This document shows, one piece after another, positions 53,595 through 61,634 of a stretch of DNA of 64,000 nucleotides. This DNA is from Sorangium cellulosum. GTDB taxonomy: Bacteria > Myxococcota_A > Polyangia > Polyangiales > Polyangiaceae. The DNA lies in the NCBI RefSeq assembly GCF_002950945.1, contig NZ_CP012673.1, positions 13,941,501-14,005,500 on the forward strand. Reading direction: 5' to 3'. The first letter of the stretch is position 1, and every line of letters starts with the position of its first letter. The notes below the pieces were generated by a model. The model did no database searches, had not been told where the DNA came from, and saw nothing but the letters and a program-made list of their open reading frames with translations. The position numbers were made by a program, and so were the translations under genes.

Positions 53595-54130
53595 AACGCC
53601 GTCCTCTCCGTCATCGGCGCAGCCCCCTGGCGAAAGGCGCCGAGCTCCAGGCGCCGCATCTCCGCCTCGACCTGCATGCGCGCCGCGCGCAGCCGTGAGT
53701 ACGCGGTCTGCAACGGGCAGCCCGCCGCCTGCGCGATCTCCGCCATCGGCAGCTGCTCGATCTCGTACAGGACGAACACGGCCCGCTTGTCGTCGTCGAG
53801 CTGATCGAGCGCCGCGTCGAGGCGCGCGAGCGCGCGGTTCCGGTCGAGCGCCTCGTCCTGCGAGGCCGCGACGACCTGCTCCGGGACCGACTCGGCCACC
53901 TCCTCGCGCCGCCGGTGCGGCCGCCGCCGGTAGTCCGACGCGAGCCGCAGACAGATGCCGTGGAGCCACGTGCGCACCGACGAGCTGCCGTCGAACGTGC
54001 CGATCTTCCGGTGCACCACCAGGAAGACCTCCTGGCAGACGTCGTCCACGTCCGCCTCGAGCACGCCGAGCCGCCGCAGCACGCGCCATACATAGGCCGC
54101 GTTCTCCTCGAAAATCTGTCTGAGCGTCAT
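53591..54130 (-). CDS. ECF-type RNA polymerase sigma factor
   Basis: 179 residues from ATG 54130, a typical ECF length. Region 2: YVWRVLRRLGVLEADVDDVC and QEVFLVVHRK with SVRTWLHGICLRLASDYRR. Region 4: LDQLDDDKRAVFVLYEIEQL and IAQAAGCPLQTAYSRLRAAR. An upstream in-frame ATG at 54214 would add 28 residues without sigma homology. The stop overlaps a 52-codon ORF. No transmembrane anti-sigma gene is next to it, unlike many ECF loci; a broken propeller gene fragment lies upstream instead. Confidence 0.9.
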   Translation of the reverse strand: MTLRQIFEENAAYVWRVLRRLGVLEADVDDVCQEVFLVVHRKIGTFDGSSSVRTWLHGICLRLASDYRRRPHRRREEVAESVPEQVVAASQDEALDRNRALARLDAALDQLDDDKRAVFVLYEIEQLPMAEIAQAAGCPLQTAYSRLRAARMQVEAEMRRLELGAFRQGAAPMTERTAL

Positions 54131-54209
54131 CGACGGGACCCGGCGCGGGCCAGGGAGCTGAGGTGTGCCGTGAACGGCGGCACCCGCACGCGCTTCTTGA
54201 AGGAAACTC

Positions 54210-54428
54210 ACCACCGAGCAGGATTTCGACGGTACCTCCGAGCGGCGCCACGCGGAAGACGCGGCGGTCGGTGCCCTCGGCGTCGGTGTAGTAGAAAGTA
54301 TCCCGCACGAACGGCACGACCAGGGCGAAGCCGCCGGCGGCGGTGCGCGGGCCGAGGAGCCGCTGGACGGCGCGCGCCTCGAGGGCGCCGTTCACGGTGA
54401 GGTGATCCTCGGAGAGCGCCGCGTTCGC
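54210..54428 (-). pseudogene. fragment of a propeller-type protein upstream of the ECF gene
   Basis: In the 509 bases between the sigma factor and the 54640 gene, one minus-strand stretch reads like real protein: LTVNGALEARAVQRLLGPRT, GGFALVVPFVRDTFYYTD and RRVFRVAPLGGTVEILLGG. The last segment looks like a TolB/six-bladed propeller strand pair. It has no start codon of its own in a sensible place and runs out of sense at about 54210, so it seems to be the remnant of a deleted lipoprotein or kinase sensor gene. The rest of the gap shows no gene. Confidence 0.35.
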
Positions 54429-54639
54429 CTGATGCCTGCCGGTCTGATGCCCCGAGGCCTCACCCGATCCGCGGTGCTGCCTGCCTCGAGCTCTGCCGGT
54501 GCGGCCGCGGCCGGGCCTCGCGGTCCTGGTCGCACGTCGCGCCGCTGGCACCGCGGTTGCTGAACGGCTGAGGCGGCTCCGCCGCGCTGACTGCCGCCCC
54601 GCCGCCCCGCCGCCCCGCGAGCGGCCTTTTCGGGCAGGC

Positions 54640-55398
54640 ATGGAGGAACGCTTGGAAGCGCAGACCGCCGTCGACATCATCGTGCCGCGGGAGATGCAGC
54701 CGGACGAGAGACAACCGCTGATCGACGCGCTCTACCTCGTGCGCCGCCGGATCTCCTACGGCGCGGAGAGAAAGAAGAGCTTCGTCAACCACGTCATCCA
54801 GTCCGGGTCGGAGCACGGCGCCGTCCTGCTGCACCGGGCCGCGGGCGGCTCGATCGACGGGTACTTCGCGATGCAGATCGTCGAGCGGAGGACCGGCGGC
54901 GCAGCGGTCGCGATCTTCCGCGGCGAGTGCGGCGCGCCTGGCAACGCCGGCATCGGTGACGCCCTGGCGCGCGCCGCGCTCGATCGCCTGATCCGCTACA
55001 TGCTCCCCCGCCCGGGACGACCGCTGTATTGCCTGTGCTCGCTGGCCCACCCGTCGAGTTATGCCCTGCTGTCGCGCTTCGCCGACATCACCCATACGAG
55101 CCCGGCCGAGGGCGCGCTGGCGGACGCGGACGCGCTCATGTCCGAGCTCGCCGCCGCGTTCGAGCGCGAACCGGACGAGCACGGTGATCCGTTCGTGTTC
55201 GAGTCCGGCCAGGGGGCGGTCGCGCCCGCCAGCACCTACGACTTCCTGCACCTCTACGAGAACCCCGCGGTCCGTTACTTCCTCGCGACGCACCCCGGCT
55301 CGACGGACGGGCAGGGGCTCATCACGCTCGTGCCGCTGAGCCTCGGCGGCATGATGCGCGCGGCGGCGCGCCGCGCCGGGCTGGAAGCGAGGCATTGA
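54640..55398 (+). CDS. protein of unknown function, possibly GNAT-like
   Basis: 252 residues from ATG 54640. No signal peptide. A central alpha/beta region (GAVLLHRAAGGSIDGYFAMQ, then VAIFRGECGAPGNAGIGDAL) followed by helix ALDRLIRYMLPR and strand LYCLCSLAHPSSYALLSRF has the order of an acetyltransferase fold, but I see no firm acetyl-CoA motif. The C-terminus is helical with a basic end. It may be an orphan acyltransferase; confidence in that is low. No operon partners. Confidence 0.65.
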   Translation: MEERLEAQTAVDIIVPREMQPDERQPLIDALYLVRRRISYGAERKKSFVNHVIQSGSEHGAVLLHRAAGGSIDGYFAMQIVERRTGGAAVAIFRGECGAPGNAGIGDALARAALDRLIRYMLPRPGRPLYCLCSLAHPSSYALLSRFADITHTSPAEGALADADALMSELAAAFEREPDEHGDPFVFESGQGAVAPASTYDFLHLYENPAVRYFLATHPGSTDGQGLITLVPLSLGGMMRAAARRAGLEARH

Positions 55399-55723
55399 GT
55401 CGCCGTGCAGGCAGCGGACGGGCCCCGGCACGGCGTGGTGCCCCTGATCCGCGCGGCCGAACAGCCGATCTATTCCAGAGAGAATTCTCCGCTCCGTCCG
55501 GAAGCCGGGGGAGACAAGAGCGGCCGCGGCTCGGCGTCTCCGCCCGAGATCAGGAGCATGATGGGATATCGCGCGAGCGCGACAGGCCCCGCGCTCGGGT
55601 GCCTCCCAGAGAGGGACGTAGGGCAGATCCGTCACCCGCTCAGCCTGCATTCCGCGCTCGCCCAGCGCCGTACAGGTCGTCGTTTGAGAGTGCGCCGCCG
55701 TGGTCGTCATGTAGAATGCGCCC
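55399..55723. other. 325-base gap, no supported gene
   Basis: It separates the unknown gene from the sugar dehydrogenase-like gene. It contains some less GC-rich stretches (about 55470-55500, 55560-55580) and a TAGAAT box at its end. Open frames on both strands have no domain. Confidence 0.4.
55712..55717 (+). promoter_or_regulatory. -10-like box TAGAAT, 6 bases before ATG
   Basis: TAGAAT is followed by GCGCCC and ATG 55724. A TTGAGA lies 22 bases upstream, too far for a standard spacer, so the -35 is uncertain. The spacing predicts a leaderless transcript. Confidence 0.45.
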
Positions 55724-57175
55724 ATGACGAAGCGACATCAGACCTTTGCATTCTGTCTCGCTCTCGCGCTGGGCGGCAGCGCGTGCGGCGACGACGGGGG
55801 GGCCAACAATGGTGCGACGGGGACCGGGGCCGGCACGGGCAGCACCGGCTCCACCACGCCGCCGTCGACGAGCGCAGGCCCTGGCAGCGGCGGCGGCGAT
55901 ACGACGTCGACCGGGACCAATGGGGGGACGGGCGGCGGTGGGCCGACCGGCACGGGCGGAGGAACCGTGGATCCGCCGCCGGTGTGTAATGCCACCGCAG
56001 CGCCCGACGTCGGGAAGCTCGCGCTCGAGACCGTGGTCGGCGGCGTGAACAGGCTCGTCTACGCGGCGCAGCCGAAGGGCTCGAGCGACTGGTACCTCGT
56101 ACAGCAGACCGGGACAATTCGCGTGTTCACGGGCGGCGCGCTGCGCAACGAGGTGTTCCTCGACGTGAGCAGCCAGATCTCGCTGCTCTCGGGCATGTTC
56201 GACGACGAGCGCGGCCTCCTCAGCATTGCGTTCCCGCCCGATTACGCCGAGAGTGGCAAATTCTATATCGCAATGACGCCGACCACCGGCACGAACATGA
56301 ACCGTGATGTGGTGCTCGAGTACAAGCGCTCGAGCGACCCTTACGTCGCCGACCCGACGCCCACGAAGACGATCCTGCGGCCCGATGCGTCCGCGCTGAA
56401 CCACAACGGCGGCCACATCGTGTTCGGGCCCGACGGGATGCTCTATGTCGGCACGGGCGACGGCGGCGGGGGCTGCAACAGCGACAAGCCGGGGGCGCCG
56501 CAGGACCCCAACTCGCCGTTCGGCAAGATCCTTCGCCTCGATCCGAACGCCCCGGAGCCGTACGCGGCGGCCGGCAACCCCTTCCCCGGCGATGGGGCGC
56601 GGACCTGGCATTACGGTCTGCGCAACCCGTACCGCTTCACCTTCGATCGAATGACGGACGACCTCTTCATCGGCGACGTCGGCCAGGACTCCTACGAGGA
56701 GGTCGACTATGTGCCCGCCGGCATGTCGGGGCTGAACTTCGGCTGGGCGAAGTACGAGGGCGACCACGCGGACACCTGCCCCGGGCGCGCGCTGCGCGAG
56801 GGATCGACGTACACCCCGCCCATCGTCGACGTCGACCGGCGCCAGAGCGCGACGGGGCCATTCAGCGACTACGTGTCGATCATCAGCGGCTTCGTGTACC
56901 GGGGCACCCAGGTGCCTCAGCTCCGCGGCGTGTACCTGTTCGGCGACTACACCGGAGAGCGGATGGGCGCGATCATGCAGTGCGGCGCGGAGACGTCGCC
57001 GATCACGGTCATCAACAAGAACCGGGATCCGAACGCGCCGAACGCCCCGGCGTTCACGCGCCCGAGCGGCGAGCCGGCGTTCCGCGACCTCACGGCCATC
57101 GTCGAGGACAACGACGGTGAGCTGTACTTCGTGGCGAACCGCGACAGCCTGGTGAAGATCGTCCCCGGGACCTGA
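55724..57175 (+). CDS. PQQ-dependent sugar dehydrogenase-like lipoprotein (GSDH family)
   Basis: 483 residues. A lipobox (GGSACGD) and a Gly/Thr spacer of about 65 residues are followed by a six-bladed propeller of the soluble glucose/sorbosone dehydrogenase type: ERGLLSIAFPPDYAESGKFY, LNHNGGHIVFGPDGMLYVGT with the catalytic-type His, TGDGGGGCNSDKPG, FGKILRLDPNAP, HYGLRNPYRFTFDR and LFIGDVGQDSYEEVDYV. Such enzymes oxidise sugars with PQQ in the periplasm; many relatives have unknown substrates. Start ATG 55724 follows a TAGAAT box. A hairpin follows the stop. Confidence 0.92.
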   Translation: MTKRHQTFAFCLALALGGSACGDDGGANNGATGTGAGTGSTGSTTPPSTSAGPGSGGGDTTSTGTNGGTGGGGPTGTGGGTVDPPPVCNATAAPDVGKLALETVVGGVNRLVYAAQPKGSSDWYLVQQTGTIRVFTGGALRNEVFLDVSSQISLLSGMFDDERGLLSIAFPPDYAESGKFYIAMTPTTGTNMNRDVVLEYKRSSDPYVADPTPTKTILRPDASALNHNGGHIVFGPDGMLYVGTGDGGGGCNSDKPGAPQDPNSPFGKILRLDPNAPEPYAAAGNPFPGDGARTWHYGLRNPYRFTFDRMTDDLFIGDVGQDSYEEVDYVPAGMSGLNFGWAKYEGDHADTCPGRALREGSTYTPPIVDVDRRQSATGPFSDYVSIISGFVYRGTQVPQLRGVYLFGDYTGERMGAIMQCGAETSPITVINKNRDPNAPNAPAFTRPSGEPAFRDLTAIVEDNDGELYFVANRDSLVKIVPGT

Positions 57176-57192
57176 ACGCGCTCGCGGCTTAG

Positions 57193-57223
57193 GGGCGGGC
57201 GCCGCGGAGCCGGCGGCCCGCCC
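57193..57223 (+). terminator. 8-bp GC hairpin behind the sugar dehydrogenase gene
   Basis: GGGCGGGC (57193-57200) and GCCCGCCC (57216-57223), 15-base loop that can itself pair partly. It starts 17 bases behind the stop; no U-tract. Confidence 0.5.
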
Positions 57224-57271
57224 TGACGCCTCACATCCCGCGAGGGGACGCCTGCTCGAACGCGCCCGACG

Positions 57272-57298
57272 CGAACGACACGAACGACACGAACCACA
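57272..57298. repeat. 9-base tandem repeat, three copies
   Basis: CGAACGACA twice, then CGAACCACA. It lies in the gap between two lipoprotein genes. Same unit length as the repeats at 10848-10891 and 25517-25543, though the sequences differ. Confidence 0.7.
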
Positions 57299-57353
57299 TG
57301 ACGGATCGCAAGAATCCGCCTCGTCACGCCGGGACAGGTCGCGCCGTTGGGGA

Positions 57354-57382
57354 TTGACATCCCCGAGGCGTTCGGATCTCAT
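57354..57382 (+). promoter_or_regulatory. promoter TTGACA - 17 - TCTCAT, 8 bases before ATG
   Basis: A perfect TTGACA at 57354-57359 is followed after 17 bases by TCTCAT (57377-57382, a weak -10) and after eight more by ATG 57391. Confidence 0.45.
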
Positions 57383-57390
57383 CCTGGCGC

Positions 57391-58914
57391 ATGATGCGCG
57401 AACATTACGGGCACACTGGAGGGTCGGGCGTCCGGCGCAAGCTGGGTTTGATTCTGGGGCTCGTCCTCGTCGCGGCCTGCGGACAGCAAGTGCGGAATTT
57501 CGATGGCTCGTCGAGCTCCGGTGGCGTGGGCACCGGCGGCGGCCCTCCGGGCAGCGGCGGAGGCGGCGGCGCGACAGGCGGGGACGGGGCAGGCGGCGCC
57601 GGGACCGGGGGTGATGCCTCCTCGCCCCACTGGGACACGTTCGAACGTATCGGTCATGACGACCTCGCCAATCAGGTCTCGAATTTCCTCCCGCAGGTCG
57701 CGGTCTCGGCCAACGGCGACGCGCTGCTCGTGTTCTATGATCAGGACACCGTCTGGGCGCGCCGTTATGTCAAGGAGAGCGACAGCTGGGACCCGCTGCT
57801 GCAGATCAACAACGCGGCCTCGCGCGGCGTGAACGCTCGTGTCGCCATCGACGCCGAAGGCAACGGGGTGGTCGTCTGGTATTCGCACGTCGTGGGCGGG
57901 GCGGTGTTCGGCAAGCGGTTCACCGCGTCGCTCGGATGGCCCGCCGGGTGGGGAGCCGTCGAGACGGTCGCCGCGGGCACCGCGGGGACCTCGCGACAAT
58001 CGACGACGCTCGCGATGACCCCCGCCGGCCACGCCGCCGTGGGGATCGACGTGTACACCGCCGAGAGCTCGGCGCGTGAGGGCTACCTGGCCATCTACGA
58101 GGTCGGGCAGGGCTGGCGAACACCGGTGAAGGTGTCGGGGAGCACCACCAGCTGCAATGGCACGGCTGTCGGCGTCTCGACCGTGGGCACGACGCTGCGC
58201 GCGGTGGCCGCGTGGTTCCAGTCGGACGACGAGCGCCTCAACGTGCTGGGCAACGTCTATACCTACGATCTGACGACGCACAGCGGCAGCGCGGGCAGCC
58301 CGCAGGCGCTGGAGGCTGACGACACGCTCGACCACTTGAGCCCGCACGTCGTGATGGACGGCAGCGGGAACGCGACGGTCGTCTTCCTCCAGCGCGACTC
58401 GACCAGCTCGGTGTCGCACGTGATCGCCAACCGCTATTCAGGGGGCGTGTGGACCGGCGCGACCGGCGTGGATACCGCGGGGGAACACGCGAGCAACTAC
58501 GCGGTCGCGGTGAACGCGGAGGGGGAAGGGGTCGTGGTGTTCCGGCAGTGCGGCGCCGCCTGCGCGATCTGGGCGCGGCGCTTCTCGGCGGCGAATTTCC
58601 AGCCACCCGACAAGCTCTCGATCGACGAAGACAGCGCGGGCGAGCCCGACGTCGCCGTGGATGGCGCCGGGCGCGGGCTCGCCGTGTGGCAGCAGGACGC
58701 CGCCGCCCTCCAGTCGATCTTCGCGAGCGAGCTGTCGCCCGCGCTCGGATGGTCGGCGGCGCACGCGCTGGAGGACGACAACGCCGCCGACCACTGGAAG
58801 CCGGCGGTGGCCTTCGGCCCGAACGGGACCGGGATCGCCGCGTGGGTGCACGAGACGACGACGGCGAACGACGTCCTGCGTCGCTCGATCTTCGCCGAGG
58901 TGTACAAATACTGA
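57391..58914 (+). CDS. lipoprotein with sialidase/propeller-like repeats
   Basis: 507 residues from ATG 57391. A lipobox (LVLVAACG, Cys about 30) and a Gly-rich spacer lead to a run of about eight similar beta repeats of 50-60 residues, each with a core like VAVSANGDALLVFYDQD, VAIDAEGNGVVVWYSH, VVMDGSGNATVVFLQRD, VAVNAEGEGVVVFRQ and VAVDGAGRGLAVWQQD. This A-x-D-x-x-G-x-x-x-V-x-W pattern is common in myxobacterial surface lipoproteins and builds a beta-propeller. No catalytic residues are seen. It is likely surface-exposed, for binding. It is convergent with 58965. Confidence 0.8.
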   Translation: MMREHYGHTGGSGVRRKLGLILGLVLVAACGQQVRNFDGSSSSGGVGTGGGPPGSGGGGGATGGDGAGGAGTGGDASSPHWDTFERIGHDDLANQVSNFLPQVAVSANGDALLVFYDQDTVWARRYVKESDSWDPLLQINNAASRGVNARVAIDAEGNGVVVWYSHVVGGAVFGKRFTASLGWPAGWGAVETVAAGTAGTSRQSTTLAMTPAGHAAVGIDVYTAESSAREGYLAIYEVGQGWRTPVKVSGSTTSCNGTAVGVSTVGTTLRAVAAWFQSDDERLNVLGNVYTYDLTTHSGSAGSPQALEADDTLDHLSPHVVMDGSGNATVVFLQRDSTSSVSHVIANRYSGGVWTGATGVDTAGEHASNYAVAVNAEGEGVVVFRQCGAACAIWARRFSAANFQPPDKLSIDEDSAGEPDVAVDGAGRGLAVWQQDAAALQSIFASELSPALGWSAAHALEDDNAADHWKPAVAFGPNGTGIAAWVHETTTANDVLRRSIFAEVYKY

Positions 58915-58964
58915 GTGAGGACGGCGCTCCGTACGACGGGCACCCGCGAGCGGGCGACAGACGA

Positions 58965-59471
58965 TCAGCTTGCGTCGAGGAGGGCGAGCAGCGCTCTGGC
59001 AGCAACCCTCTTGTCGAAGACAAGCACGCTCCGGATCATCTTCGCGGTTCCCGTGAGCTTCTCGCCCAGCTCCTCGCCCGAGATCTCGAGGCGGCAGGCC
59101 AGGAGGCGCTGCGGGTAGCGGGAGAGGAGCGCGTCGCAGTCGCGGTAGAAGCGGGTGCTGCCATCGCTCGCGAGGAAGAGGAGGCGGGACGCGCGGGCGT
59201 TCTGCGGGCTCTCCGGGGCCTTCCTGGCCGCGGCGTCCAGCCCCTTCTGCTCGCTGGCGAGCTTGTCGGTGATGAGCTCGAGGCCGTGGCAGGCGTGCTT
59301 GGCCGAGAGCGCGCCGCGGAGCTCCGCGGCCAGCGCGTCCGTCATCGGGAGGGTCGCCACCTCGTTGCGACCGCCCTCCCACAGCAAACCTGCGCGCGTC
59401 GCGAGGAGAGCGGACACCGCGTCATGGCGCGGATCGGCGACGAGATCTTTCGGCAGCTTGAGCACAGGCAC
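58965..59471 (-). CDS. small protein of unknown function
   Basis: 168 residues from GTG 59471. The longer frame upstream (to 59645) is Arg/Pro/Gly-rich and overlaps a tandem GAGCC/CCCCGAGCCGG repeat, so I reject it. A TAGGCT box lies ten bases upstream of the GTG. The product is mixed alpha/beta without signal or membrane segments; two Cys (HACHGLEL, LLACRLEI) and a C-terminal SVLVFDKRVAARALLALL are visible. No family is recognised. Confidence 0.6.
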   Translation of the reverse strand: MPVLKLPKDLVADPRHDAVSALLATRAGLLWEGGRNEVATLPMTDALAAELRGALSAKHACHGLELITDKLASEQKGLDAAARKAPESPQNARASRLLFLASDGSTRFYRDCDALLSRYPQRLLACRLEISGEELGEKLTGTAKMIRSVLVFDKRVAARALLALLDAS

Positions 59472-59755
59472 CTCGGCGCGAAGCCTACCAGACCGGGCGC
59501 CGGGGGACGACCACCGCGCCGGCGAGCCTCCCCGAGCCGGCGCGCCTCCCCGAGCCGGGCGAGCCCTGCGAGCGGCCGACGCGCCACGGATCGGGCGGCC
59601 CGGCGCGCGGCGGGGCGGCGACGCCGCGCCCGCGAGCAGCGCCACGCCGCGTCCTCGGGCGGCAGGGTCGCGGTGGACGTGGTTCTGAGGTAGTCATGGC
59701 CGCTCAGGGCGGCTCCGCGCAGGAGCGAAGACGCCCCTCACGCCTGGAGGGTCTC

Positions 59756-60307
59756 ATGAGGGTTCCGATGCACGCGATGGCGGTCGAGTCGTTCGTGATG
59801 ATGCTGCGCAACCTGCTCGGCATCCTGGACAAAGGGGAGGCGCACGCGCGCGCGAAGGGCTTCGACCCTGCCGTGCTCGTGAACGCGCGCCTCGCGCCGG
59901 ACATGTTCCCGCTCTTCAAGCAGGTGCAGTTCGTCTGTCACGGCGCCGAGGACTGCGCGGCGCGCCTGATGGGCAAGGAGGCGCCGCGCCTTACCGCCGG
60001 CGAGGAGACGCTGGAGGCGCTGAAGGAGCGGATCACGAGGGCGATCGCTCGCCTCGAGGCGGCGCCCGCGGCCGCGTTCGAGGGCGCGGAGGAGCGGGAC
60101 ATCTCCGTCCCGCTGGGCGACGAGCTGGTGCTGGAGCTCAAGGGGGTTGCCTACCTGAAGGACTGGGCAATCCCGCACTTCTATTTTCACCTGGTCACGG
60201 CGTACGACATCCTTCGCCACAACGGGGTCGAGCTCGGCAAACCGGACTACGTGGCCGGTCTCGTCGGCGCGATCCGCAAGAGAGGGGGCGCAGGAGCGCA
60301 GGCGTAG
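59756..60307 (+). CDS. DUF1993 family protein
   Basis: 183 residues from ATG 59756, with GGAGGG upstream. It matches DUF1993 throughout: an N-terminal helix AVESFVMMLRNLLGILDKGE, then ARLAPDMFPLFKQVQFVCHG, a short Cys-containing loop, KERITRAIARLEA, and the C-terminal FYFHLVTAYDILRHNGVELG with His and Asp residues. The fold is DinB-like four-helix; relatives are about 165-180 residues. Function is unknown; a metal site is plausible from the conserved His residues. It lies 182 bases upstream of the potABCD operon. Confidence 0.88.
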   Translation: MRVPMHAMAVESFVMMLRNLLGILDKGEAHARAKGFDPAVLVNARLAPDMFPLFKQVQFVCHGAEDCAARLMGKEAPRLTAGEETLEALKERITRAIARLEAAPAAAFEGAEERDISVPLGDELVLELKGVAYLKDWAIPHFYFHLVTAYDILRHNGVELGKPDYVAGLVGAIRKRGGAGAQA

Positions 60308-60453
60308 CCCGCCCACGAAGGACCTCGATCCGCGCGTCGCTGACACATCGTACTACCCGACCCGCTCCCGTGACGCCTCCTCGCTCGGGCCCGCCCGGCG
60401 GCGGGCGCGCCGGCGCACCGCTGCCTACCCGGCGCCGGCGCTCTCGAGAAGTG

Positions 60454-60483
60454 TTGAGAACATCGCTGCGCCTGCGGGATACT
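60454..60483 (+). promoter_or_regulatory. promoter TTGAGA - 18 - GATACT, 6 bases before potA
   Basis: TTGAGA at 60454-60459 and GATACT at 60478-60483 with an 18-base spacer, then CGCCGC and ATG 60490. Likely promoter of the whole potABCD operon, without a leader. Confidence 0.5.
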
Positions 60484-60489
60484 CGCCGC

Positions 60490-61632
60490 ATGGCGCAAGC
60501 AAATCACGGGGCGGGCGGGGGCGCCGCCCAGGGCGCGACAGACAGCCAGTCCGCCATCGAGGTGCGCGGCGTCAGCATGGTGTTCGGCACGCCCGCCGGC
60601 GAGGTGCGCGCCCTCGACGACGTCTCCGTCTCCATCGCGCGCAACGAGTTCTTCACCCTCCTCGGCCCTTCCGGCTGCGGCAAGACGACGCTGCTCCGGC
60701 TCATCGCAGGGTTCGAGCAGCCCACGAGTGGCCACATCCTCCTGCACGGCGCGCCGATCGAGCACCTCCCGCCGCACCGGCGCCCCGTGAACACCGTGTT
60801 CCAGAGCTACGCGCTGTTCCCGCACATGTCGGTGGCGGAGAACGTCGGCTTCGGGCTCGAGATGAAGGGCAGGCCGCGCCGCGAGCGCGACGCGCGCGTC
60901 CAGGCGATGCTCGCCCTCGTCCAGCTCTCGGGCTTCGAGGGCAGGAGACCATCGCAGCTCTCCGGCGGGCAGCAGCAGCGCGTCGCGCTCGCGCGCGCGC
61001 TCGCGAGCGAGCCCGAGATGCTGCTCCTCGACGAGCCGCTCTCGGCGCTCGACATGAGGCTCCGCAAGGACATGCAGATCGAGCTCAAGCGGATCCAGCG
61101 GGAGACGGGCATCACCTTCGTCTTCGTGACGCACGACCAGGCGGAGGCGCTCACGATGTCGGACCGCATCGCGGTGATGAGCGCGGGCAAGATCCTCCAG
61201 GTCGGCTCGCCGCGGGAGATCTACGACCACCCCGCGCGCCGGTTCGTCGCCGACTTCATCGGCGAGACGAACTTCCTCGAGGCGCGCCTCTCGGGGCGCG
61301 AGGGGGGCCGCGACGCCACCTATCAGCTCGCGAACGGCGCGCGCCTCGTCGCCCCCGCCCTCGACGGGCTGCCGCCGGGCGCCCCGGTGACGCTCGCCGT
61401 GCGGCCGGAGCGCGTCGAGCTCGGCGACGCGGGCGCGCCGGGCGCGCTCGCGGGCGAGATCCAGGAGGTCGTCTACTCGGGCGTGGACACGACCTACCAC
61501 GTCGCCCTGCGCGGCGGGGGCGGGCTGCGCGCGCGCGTGCAGAACCGGACCGGCGGCGCCCCGTCGCGCGAGGCGGGCGCGCCCGTCGCGGTGCTCATCG
61601 AGCCGTCCACGATCCAGATCCTGGTGGAGTGA
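60490..61632 (+). CDS. potA: polyamine-type ABC transporter ATP-binding protein
   Basis: 380 residues from ATG 60490. Walker A LLGPSGCGKTTLLRLIAGFE, Q-loop NTVFQSYALFPHM, signature LSGGQQQRVALARAL, Walker B MLLLDEPLSALD and the switch His in VFVTHDQAEAL are complete. FIGETNFLEARL opens the C-terminal TOBE-like regulatory domain, the arrangement typical of PotA/PotG. It powers uptake of spermidine or putrescine in related systems; exact polyamine specificity is not shown by the sequence. The first of four genes with overlaps or very short gaps. Confidence 0.95.
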   Translation: MAQANHGAGGGAAQGATDSQSAIEVRGVSMVFGTPAGEVRALDDVSVSIARNEFFTLLGPSGCGKTTLLRLIAGFEQPTSGHILLHGAPIEHLPPHRRPVNTVFQSYALFPHMSVAENVGFGLEMKGRPRRERDARVQAMLALVQLSGFEGRRPSQLSGGQQQRVALARALASEPEMLLLDEPLSALDMRLRKDMQIELKRIQRETGITFVFVTHDQAEALTMSDRIAVMSAGKILQVGSPREIYDHPARRFVADFIGETNFLEARLSGREGGRDATYQLANGARLVAPALDGLPPGAPVTLAVRPERVELGDAGAPGALAGEIQEVVYSGVDTTYHVALRGGGGLRARVQNRTGGAPSREAGAPVAVLIEPSTIQILVE

Positions 61633-61634
61633 CG

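Noticed and set aside
53436..54680. one 414-codon minus-strand gene
   Set aside because: Most of it is a shadow of the sigma factor; only the last 52 codons and a short upstream fragment look protein-like.
59472..59645. N-terminal extension of the 58965 gene
   Set aside because: Arg/Pro/Gly-rich and overlapping tandem repeats; GTG 59471 with a TAGGCT box is a better start.
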